Source: Clostridiaceae bacterium (lineage in GTDB: Bacteria > Bacillota > Clostridia > Saccharofermentanales > UBA5734). From it: 5,082 bases of DNA. The stretch lies in NCBI GenBank assembly GCA_012727965.1, contig JAAYFZ010000171.1, forward strand, positions 1 to 5,082, read 5' to 3'. The position numbers and the translations under genes were made by a program. The notes under the pieces were generated by a model. It was not told where the DNA came from, did no database searches, and worked only from the letters and a program-made list of their open reading frames with translations. Positions 1 through 5,082 of this stretch are shown here, in pieces. Each line of letters begins with the position of its first letter. Position 1 is the first letter of the stretch.

Positions 1-1101
1 GATGATTTTGATATCAGCAGGATCAGACGCAGTCTGGGCCCGTATCTGCGTCGAAATATAGGCATGATATTTCAGGACTTCCGCCTGATTGATACAAAAA
101 CAGTATATGAGAACGTGGCTTATGCCATGGAGATTATTGGTGCATCACGCCGTTCAATACAGCGGCGTGTTCCTATTGTGCTAAGCATCGTCGGACTGAA
201 GGACAAGGCTAACGCCAAACCTGGAGAGCTTTCCGGCGGTGAGCAGCAACGTGTAGCAGTTGCCAGAGCTATGGTCAACAATCCTATGCTGATTTTAGCA
301 GATGAGCCGACAGGTAATCTTGATCCGACCAATAGTGAATCAGTGATGGCACTACTTGAAGAAATCAACAGAGGTGGTACGACAGTAATTATCTGTACAC
401 ATGATCATGAACTGGTCGACAGAATGAAAAAACGTGTTGTTGAGATCAGCGACGGTCTGCTTGTACGCGATGACTGTGAAGGTGCTTATGCCAACTGTAC
501 GATTGTTTCCCCTGAATATATAGAAACAGCAGAGCTGGAAAATGAATTTGGACAGGTAGAAACATCTGCTTATTCGATAGATCATACATCTGCTGATAAA
601 GATGCTGAGCCAGAAGAGTATGATGACTGGACTGAAGATAGAGGCACTGAGTTCGAAAAGACTGATTCTGATATTAATAAGGTTTATGGAGATCGTGATT
701 TGTCTGAGAGTACTTATCAGGAGGAGTTCGTTTCTGATGAGCCGGATATTTTAGAAAATACTGTTCGCGAAGAGGAAGATGTCTTCGACGGAGATTTTTT
801 ACCAGGGCAGGGGCCGGTTTTCGGTTTAGTAGACGAAATGCAGCTGCCAGCTGAAGATATTCCGGCAGAAGAAACAGCAGAAGAAATAACAGAAGAAGAT
901 TTGCTGGAAACCGCAATACCTGCAAGAAGGACAAGCCGTGAGGAACGTCTGGCCAGGGCTCTGCGCAAATACAAAGAGCAGGGTCACGATATTTTCCTGC
1001 CCGGCACAGATGATGAAGAAGATCCAGGAGAACCAATCGTACCTGAAAAGGAAGATCTGGAAGGCCTGTCAGAGAATACTTCTGGTGAGGCGATTTCATG
1101 A
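1..1101 (+). CDS. ftsE: Cell-division ABC ATPase FtsE, 5'-truncated by window, with long acidic C-terminal extension
   Basis: This is the cytosolic ATPase of the FtsEX complex, which couples ATP hydrolysis to activation of peptidoglycan hydrolases at the cell surface. The reading frame is open from base 1; the ATG at 64 lies inside the Q-loop motif (GMIFQD) and is not the real start. By comparison with E. coli FtsE about 60 N-terminal residues, including Walker A, lie upstream of the window. Visible motifs are the Q-loop Gln (codon 73-75), the signature LSGGEQQR (from 229), Walker B LILADEP with the catalytic Glu (about 289-309), the D-loop region GNLDP, and the switch His of THDHE (400-402). 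The FtsE-typical QLSGGEQQR-like signature, the TVYENVA segment and the adjacent ftsX support the name over a generic ABC ATPase. The ABC domain ends near 474, where known FtsE proteins (about 220-230 residues) stop. This one continues for about 208 residues, so the full protein should be about 425 residues. The stop overlaps the ftsX start. Confidence 0.95.
   Translation, partial: DDFDISRIRRSLGPYLRRNIGMIFQDFRLIDTKTVYENVAYAMEIIGASRRSIQRRVPIVLSIVGLKDKANAKPGELSGGEQQRVAVARAMVNNPMLILADEPTGNLDPTNSESVMALLEEINRGGTTVIICTHDHELVDRMKKRVVEISDGLLVRDDCEGAYANCTIVSPEYIETAELENEFGQVETSAYSIDHTSADKDAEPEEYDDWTEDRGTEFEKTDSDINKVYGDRDLSESTYQEEFVSDEPDILENTVREEEDVFDGDFLPGQGPVFGLVDEMQLPAEDIPAEETAEEITEEDLLETAIPARRTSREERLARALRKYKEQGHDIFLPGTDDEEDPGEPIVPEKEDLEGLSENTSGEAIS
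475..1098 (+). other. Acidic, probably disordered C-terminal extension of FtsE containing one basic helix
   Basis: These 208 residues follow the complete ABC fold of FtsE. By hand count 64 of them are Asp or Glu (about 31%) and only 15 are Lys or Arg. Eight of those basic residues fall in one 20-residue stretch (codons 925-984, RRTSREERLA followed by RALRKYKEQG), which looks like a charged amphipathic helix between acidic linkers. There is a Glu-rich run at about 865-900 and an acidic run near 1009-1050. I recognise no domain. The frame is continuous with the ATPase and ends exactly in the ATGA overlap with ftsX, which argues that the tail is really translated and is not a frameshift artefact. 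Disorder and a protein-binding role are inferred from composition. Confidence 0.8.
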
Positions 1102-1988
1102 AACTAAGTATGTACAGGCACTCATTCCGTGAAGTGCTGAGAAATCTTGTGAGACACCCGCTTGTAACACTTGCGTCAGTAACTACTATGACACTGATGC
1201 TCTTTCTGCTTGGCGCATTTATCGTTATATCTATGAATGCCCGTCATATGGTCGAATTAGCCGGACAGAAACCCCCGATCGAAATAACGATGAATATTGA
1301 TGTTGCTCAGGAAGATATCGATCGTGTAAACTACTCGCTCGAGCAAGATAAAAATGTAATTGAGTATCAGATGTTCAGTCCAGATGAAAATTTGGAAATA
1401 TTCAAAGAAGCAATGGAAAAGGAAGATCTGTTCGAGGATTTTTCTGCTGAATATATCCCTTATACGTATACTGTGAGACTCGATGATCCGGCTGGCGGTG
1501 AGGAATTTAGAAAAAGCATTACAGCACTTCCCGGTGTCAGAGAAGTTGCTCTCGAGCAGGCAGTTATGGAGTTTCTTAACAAAGCGATCCGCTGGGTCAA
1601 TTATGCCACGCTTCTGGCTTTTGCCGTGCTTGGTGTCATAGCTTTTTTCATTATCTCCAACATGGTCCGCATTGCGGTATTGGCTCGTTCAGAAGAAATA
1701 GGAATCATGAAATATGTTGGTGCGACCAACTGGTATATCAGAGTTCCCTATATTCTCGAGGGCGCTGTGGTTGGACTGCTAGGTGCACTGTTGGCATCTT
1801 TGATTATCTGGATAGCCTATATACAACTATATGATAATTTCATGCCCGGCATAGAAGCTGACAGCGTGCTCAGTATGCTGCCGGCAGGTCAATTATCTTC
1901 CGCGATCTTGTTGATTACAATTTTAATTGGTGTAGGCGTCGGCAGCATTGGCAGCGTTCTTTCTGTGCGCAGGCATATACAAGTTTAG
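1098..1988 (+). CDS. ftsX: Cell-division membrane protein FtsX
   Basis: FtsX is the integral-membrane partner of FtsE and relays ATPase cycles to hydrolases outside the membrane. The protein has 296 residues, normal for the family. There is a short basic cytosolic N-terminus, TM1 at about residues 22-46, a large extracellular loop at about 47-165, then TM2 (about 167-189), TM3 (about 217-243) and TM4 (about 267-290). The short region after TM2 carries the conserved FtsX/MacB-type motif RSEEIGIMKYVGATNWYIR (197-215) followed by PYILEG, which packs against the ATPase in this family. The loop contains LPGVREV near residue 144, matching the usual LPGV-V element of FtsX extracellular domains. The ATG at 1098 shares four bases with the ftsE stop and is preceded by GGTGAGG at 1084-1090, implying translational coupling and matched production of the two subunits. 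An alternative Met is at residue 5 but has no better ribosome site. Confidence 0.95.
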   Translation: MKLSMYRHSFREVLRNLVRHPLVTLASVTTMTLMLFLLGAFIVISMNARHMVELAGQKPPIEITMNIDVAQEDIDRVNYSLEQDKNVIEYQMFSPDENLEIFKEAMEKEDLFEDFSAEYIPYTYTVRLDDPAGGEEFRKSITALPGVREVALEQAVMEFLNKAIRWVNYATLLAFAVLGVIAFFIISNMVRIAVLARSEEIGIMKYVGATNWYIRVPYILEGAVVGLLGALLASLIIWIAYIQLYDNFMPGIEADSVLSMLPAGQLSSAILLITILIGVGVGSIGSVLSVRRHIQV

Positions 1989-1995
1989 AGGTGAG
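1987..1995 (+). promoter_or_regulatory. Ribosome binding site that fixes the M23 gene start at ATG 2000
   Basis: AGAGGTGAG is a good match to the anti-Shine-Dalgarno complement, with its AGAGG core 8 nt upstream of the ATG at 2000. An in-frame GTG at 1991 gives a protein three residues longer, but it lies inside this site and has no ribosome site at useful spacing of its own. The site begins within the ftsX stop codon (1986-1988), so the two genes are probably translationally coupled. Confidence 0.75.
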
Positions 1996-1999
1996 TTCG

Positions 2000-3313
2000 A
2001 TGAATAGAAGGAATAAACTGGCAAAAGTAATCGCGCTTGTAATGGCTATAGCCTTTATTGTGATGACATTTTCGGCTCTTCTGTCGGTTAACGCTGCAAG
2101 TACCAGCCAGGAACTTGCGAGTGCACTCGATAAACAGGAAGAAATCGCCAAGAAAATGCATGATCTGGAAGGTAAGCAGGATCAACTATCTCAGTCCAAG
2201 ACGCAGCTGTCAGGTGATCTCGAATGGCTAAATCAACGTTCAGAAGAACAAAAAACTCTTTATGCAGAGAAATCAGCCCAGCTGACTGCTGCTCTTAAGG
2301 AAATGGATGATGCGATCACAGCTTTTGCAGATTCTGAACAGGTTCTGGCCGACAAGAAGCAGCAATATAATCAGCGTCTGCAAATAATGTATGAGCATAA
2401 AAACAAATCAATGTTTTCAGTTTTTATTGAATCCAATAGCCTTCATGGTTTTTTCACAACGCTGCAGCTGATGTCGATTATCGCTGATACAGATGAACAG
2501 ATGCTTGATGATCTTGAGATCGCCAGAGATGATGCTGAACTTAAGCGCGAGCTTGCTCAGCAAAAAATGAAAGATATGGAACAGGTAGTGGCTCAGGTCC
2601 AGGCAGAGATGGATCAGATCCAGCAGGATGCTGAGATCACTGCCTCCAATCTTGAGCAAGTGGATTATGAGATATCGGAGTATCAGGCGGCTGAGGAAGA
2701 GCTCAACAATCTATCCCAACAGCTGGGTTCGGAAATCTATGCTCTGCAACAGAAACTAGCGGCAGAAAAAGCTGCGGCCGCGACCAAAGCTGCCGAGGCA
2801 ACGAGAGCAGCCGAAGCCACCAGAGCTGCTGAAGCAGCACAAGCCGCAGCACAAACAGCGCCTGTGGTAGAAACCCCGCCAGCTAACTCGCCTAACAGCC
2901 AGGGCTGGGTCTGGCCAGTACCATCAAGCAGAAATATCACTTCTAATTATGGTAATAGAATGCATCCAGTATATGGTTATATGAGATTTCACAGCGGCAT
3001 AGACATCAGCGCCGGCTACGGACAACCCATTGTATCATCGCGTGCAGGCACAGTTTTAATTGTCCGTAATCCTGTAGAAGGCCAAAACTGGGGTGGCTAT
3101 GGCTATGGAAATTATGTTGTCGTCGATCATGGCGATGGTTTTGCCACACTTTATGCACATATGAAGAATACGAAGGTCTCCGTAGGCCAGGCAGTAGGTG
3201 CCGGTGAGTTAGTTGGAACTTGCGGCAGTACAGGAACATCAACTGGTTCTCATCTTCATTTTGAAGTCATGCAAAACGGAAGCACAACGAATCCTCGCAA
3301 CTATGTTGGTTAA
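2000..3313 (+). CDS. Secreted coiled-coil M23 (LytM) peptidoglycan endopeptidase, likely FtsEX-controlled; EnvC-like architecture
   Basis: This is a probable cell-wall hydrolase of 437 residues acting outside the membrane. Residues 1-32 form a signal peptide: basic MNRRNKLAK, a hydrophobic core, and likely cleavage after VNA (residue 32) or the next Ala. Residues about 35-135 and 165-260 are Glu/Gln/Lys-rich heptad-like coiled coil. They are separated by a hydrophobic segment (about 137-162, SMFSVFIESNSLHGFF onward) like the hinge of EnvC, PcsB and CwlO proteins. An Ala-rich hexapeptide-repeat and Pro-rich linker (about 257-300) follows. The M23 domain (about 303-437) has zinc ligands H331 and D335 (HSGID) and H420 (HLH), with catalytic-type H387 (LYAHM) and H418. 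All expected residues are present, unlike E. coli EnvC, whose LytM domain has lost its zinc site, so this enzyme may cleave peptidoglycan itself. Position right after ftsX makes FtsEX the probable activator. The exact bond cleaved cannot be read from sequence. Confidence 0.92.
   Translation: MNRRNKLAKVIALVMAIAFIVMTFSALLSVNAASTSQELASALDKQEEIAKKMHDLEGKQDQLSQSKTQLSGDLEWLNQRSEEQKTLYAEKSAQLTAALKEMDDAITAFADSEQVLADKKQQYNQRLQIMYEHKNKSMFSVFIESNSLHGFFTTLQLMSIIADTDEQMLDDLEIARDDAELKRELAQQKMKDMEQVVAQVQAEMDQIQQDAEITASNLEQVDYEISEYQAAEEELNNLSQQLGSEIYALQQKLAAEKAAAATKAAEATRAAEATRAAEAAQAAAQTAPVVETPPANSPNSQGWVWPVPSSRNITSNYGNRMHPVYGYMRFHSGIDISAGYGQPIVSSRAGTVLIVRNPVEGQNWGGYGYGNYVVVDHGDGFATLYAHMKNTKVSVGQAVGAGELVGTCGSTGTSTGSHLHFEVMQNGSTTNPRNYVG
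2783..2854 (+). repeat. 18-bp (six-residue) tandem repeat in the Ala-rich linker of the M23 protein
   Basis: Three consecutive units encode TKAAEA, TRAAEA and TRAAEA (2783-2800, 2801-2818, 2819-2836), followed by a degenerate fourth unit AQAAAQ (2837-2854). The DNA units differ at many third codon positions while the peptide is kept, which suggests an old duplication held by selection on the protein. The repeat joins the coiled coil to the catalytic domain. Confidence 0.8.
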
Positions 3314-3346
3314 GCAATAAGTCGCAGATGTCCTGAAGGAGTATAT

Positions 3347-4657
3347 ATGACAGACCAATCACCGTATAGACATGAGACTAGCAATGAGGCAATGAGTCGA
3401 CCAAGCAGCCCCAGTACATGGAAATATGTCCTCACAGCTCTAATCAGTGCTACGTTCACTTTTGTGATAACAGCTGCGATTCTGATAGCTGTCTTTTTCA
3501 GCATAGGTCCTGGTGTAGGTTCAACTGACAGTTTCAGCATTGATTTACAGAGCAATGATGAACAGACTAGAAGAGCTGCAGATAAGCTGAAGACCGTGTA
3601 TCACTATATTTCTAATGAATATTATCGTGAGCTTACAGAGGCTGAGATGCTTGAGGCCATGTCAGCAGGACTTGCCTACTCAATGGAGAGTCCTTATACG
3701 ATGTATCTGACAGCAGAGCAAAATGCTCTGATCGAGGAATCGATGAGTGGAGAGTACAGTGGTATCGGAGCGATAGTGGCTATGGGCAATGATGGTCTCA
3801 TAGAAATCACAGAGCTTGTTGAGAATGGTCCTGCAATTGAGGCTGGCTTACAGATCGGCGATGTATTTGTAAGTGTAGATGGCGAGGATGTCACAAGTCT
3901 GCCTGATGTTTCTACATTGGCAGCGATGGTCAGAGGACCAGAAGACAGTGAAGTCGAACTTGAAATATATAGGCCTTCTGAACGCAGCAATTTGACGTTT
4001 TCACCTGTTCGCAGAACCATCGAAAATGCCAGCGTTCGCTATCGTATGCTAGATGACCAGATCGGCTATATTAGTATCAGTGAGTTTTCACACGGTGTTT
4101 CACAAAATTTTATAAGCGCAGTTGATTCACTCAAACAACAGGGTGCTGATTCAATCGTATTTGATTTGAGAAATAATGGCGGCGGTCTCGCGGATGAAGT
4201 CGTCGATATGCTCGACTACCTGTTGCCGGAACTGACGCTTGCTACACTTGAAGGACGTTCTAGCGGTCAGATATTTGAACGTTCCTGGGAGTCTGATGCC
4301 AAGGTGGGTGTACCAGAAGACATGGAATTCGCTGTGCTGATCAATCAGTTCTCTGCCAGCGCTTCGGAGCTTTTTTCAGGATGCTTGCAAGATCATGATA
4401 GGGCAGTACTGGTTGGGAAACAGAGCTTCGGCAAAGGTTCTGGCACTATTACTTTTCCGCTTAGTGACGGCTCAGCGCTTACTGTTACCAACTTCCTCTA
4501 TTATCTGCCGGATGGTGAGAGCATTGAGGGTACAGGACTCACTCCTGATATTGACATTGAGCTTCCTGATGAAGCAAGGGTGAAATCCGTCGCTCAGCTG
4601 ACTCTCGAAGAGGATACTCAACTGTCAGCTGCAATCGAGCAGCTGCAGAAGGATTGA
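3347..4657 (+). CDS. Membrane-anchored S41 carboxy-terminal processing protease with PDZ domain (CtpA/CtpB/Prc family)
   Basis: This 436-residue serine protease should face the outside of the cell. Residues 1-25 are a polar cytosolic tail, about 26-53 is one membrane anchor (no lipobox or clear signal-peptidase site), and about 75-130 is the N-terminal helical region. PDZ spans about 135-222 with SGIGAIV and the ligand-loop-type ENGPAIEAGLQIGDVFVSVDG. The S41 core spans about 236-405, including VFDLRNNGGG (271-280), SASASE with catalytic Ser338 (codon 4358-4360), and FGKGSG with catalytic Lys363. The 25-residue Ser-Lys spacing matches Prc and CtpB. The family's usual Gln four residues after the Lys is Thr367 here (see findings). 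The protein ends soon after the TPDIDIEL segment, so no C-terminal peptidoglycan-binding domain is present. AAGGAG at 3336-3341 is 5 nt before the ATG. It sits 33 nt after the M23 gene, an adjacency that suggests a role in processing envelope proteins; the substrate is unknown. Confidence 0.93.
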   Translation: MTDQSPYRHETSNEAMSRPSSPSTWKYVLTALISATFTFVITAAILIAVFFSIGPGVGSTDSFSIDLQSNDEQTRRAADKLKTVYHYISNEYYRELTEAEMLEAMSAGLAYSMESPYTMYLTAEQNALIEESMSGEYSGIGAIVAMGNDGLIEITELVENGPAIEAGLQIGDVFVSVDGEDVTSLPDVSTLAAMVRGPEDSEVELEIYRPSERSNLTFSPVRRTIENASVRYRMLDDQIGYISISEFSHGVSQNFISAVDSLKQQGADSIVFDLRNNGGGLADEVVDMLDYLLPELTLATLEGRSSGQIFERSWESDAKVGVPEDMEFAVLINQFSASASELFSGCLQDHDRAVLVGKQSFGKGSGTITFPLSDGSALTVTNFLYYLPDGESIEGTGLTPDIDIELPDEARVKSVAQLTLEEDTQLSAAIEQLQKD

Positions 4658-4666
4658 GGAACGACT

Positions 4667-5082
4667 ATGGATCAGTACGATCAGATAGCAGTTTGGTATG
4701 ATCGCCTGCAATCATCTATAGATCATGAAGCCTGGGCTGATTTTCTGAAATTACTCGATCAGAGACATGGCAACAGAAATCGGCAAGGCGATGGCACAGA
4801 TGGCAGATCATTAATGCTTGATCTTGGATGCGGTACCGGTAAGACGGCTTTTGCTATGGAAGCCAGAGGATATGATGTAATTGGTATCGATCGGTCTCTG
4901 ATGATGTTGATGCAAGCAAGAGAACAGGCAGCGGAAATTGGCAGCAATGCGTTGTTTCTACAACAGGATATCTGCGATTTTGAGCTCTATGGAACAGTAG
5001 ATCTGGCTGTCTGCCTGCTGGACACAGTAAACCATATCACGAGACGGGACCAGCTCAGCAAGCTGTTTCGGCTCAGCGCCAA
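4667..5082 (+). CDS. Class I SAM-dependent methyltransferase, 3'-truncated by window
   Basis: The first 138 residues of a Rossmann-fold methyltransferase are present. The N-terminus MDQYDQIAVWYDRL, then DHEAWADFL, resembles the small YqeM-like methyltransferases of Firmicutes (pattern F-A-x-x-YD). The SAM-binding motif I is LDLGCGTGKT (51-60). The acidic residue ending strand 2 is D75 (VIGID), the QQDICDF segment (99-105) is motif II-like, and CLLDTVNHI (116-124) corresponds to the strand-4 region. A hydrophilic Gly/Arg/Asn-rich stretch (residues 34-47) precedes motif I and looks like a small insertion or loose loop. GAGGA at 4656-4660 lies 6 nt before the ATG and overlaps the S41 stop codon, so the gene belongs to the same transcription unit. 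The substrate cannot be judged because the recognition part lies beyond the window. A link to division is not evident. Confidence 0.88.
   Translation, partial: MDQYDQIAVWYDRLQSSIDHEAWADFLKLLDQRHGNRNRQGDGTDGRSLMLDLGCGTGKTAFAMEARGYDVIGIDRSLMMLMQAREQAAEIGSNALFLQQDICDFELYGTVDLAVCLLDTVNHITRRDQLSKLFRLSA

Noticed and set aside
64..66. ATG at 64 as the ftsE start.
   Set aside because: It falls inside the conserved GMIFQD Q-loop motif, and the frame is open with FtsE-like sequence back to base 1, so the gene begins upstream of the window.
674..1099. A 141-codon open frame on the minus strand opposite the FtsE extension.
   Set aside because: It lies fully antisense to a well-supported gene, has Leu/Pro/Arg-rich composition expected from reading Glu/Asp codons backwards, and shows no recognisable domain.
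938..1132. A plus-strand 64-codon open frame across the ftsE-ftsX junction.
   Set aside because: It is in a different frame from both genes, has no ribosome site of note, and the ATGA overlap already explains the junction.
1991..1993. GTG at 1991 as the start of the M23 gene.
   Set aside because: It lies inside the Shine-Dalgarno sequence; the ATG at 2000 is well spaced from it and gives a clean signal peptide.
2737..2940. A minus-strand open frame with Ala-rich repeats opposite the M23 linker.
   Set aside because: Its repeats are the reverse reading of the Ala/Glu linker repeat on the plus strand; no independent coding evidence.
3314..3346. The 33-nt gap before the S41 gene as a terminator or promoter.
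   Set aside because: I see no inverted repeat with a T-run and no -35/-10 pair; it holds only the AAGGAG ribosome site.

Overview
The window reads as one continuous plus-strand cell-envelope operon from a bacterium. The order is ftsE (5' end cut off by the window) - ftsX - secreted coiled-coil M23 peptidase - membrane-anchored S41/PDZ protease - class I SAM methyltransferase (3' end cut off). Spacing is tight throughout: a 4-nt ATGA overlap between ftsE and ftsX, an 11-nt gap before the M23 gene, 33 nt before the S41 gene and 9 nt before the methyltransferase. No terminator-like hairpin or convincing internal promoter was seen, so the five genes are probably co-transcribed from a promoter upstream of the window.

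The organism is most likely a Bacillota/Clostridia-type Gram-positive of intermediate GC. This rests on the FtsX sequence style (four membrane segments, short cytosolic N-terminus), strong purine-rich Shine-Dalgarno sites, and the gene order ftsEX - coiled-coil hydrolase - ctp, which resembles the ftsEX/ctpB neighbourhood of Firmicutes. Genus cannot be assigned from the sequence alone.

Region by region: 1-1101 is FtsE, the ATPase, from just before the Q-loop, with an unusual acidic C-terminal extension of about 208 residues. 1098-1988 is FtsX, its membrane partner. 2000-3313 is a signal-peptide, coiled-coil, Ala-rich-linker and M23 (LytM) protein with a complete zinc site. 3347-4657 is a carboxy-terminal-processing-type serine protease with one membrane anchor and a PDZ domain; a Thr sits where the family usually has its third catalytic residue (Gln). 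From 4667 a methyltransferase of unknown substrate runs off the end.

Functionally, FtsEX complexes use ATP hydrolysis in the cytosol to switch on peptidoglycan hydrolases outside the membrane, and coiled-coil hydrolases or activators (EnvC, PcsB, CwlO) are the known partners. The M23 protein next to ftsX is the obvious candidate partner here. The S41 protease could process or turn over that hydrolase, but this is inference from adjacency. No clearly new system is visible. The most unusual elements are the FtsE acidic tail and the S41 active-site substitution.
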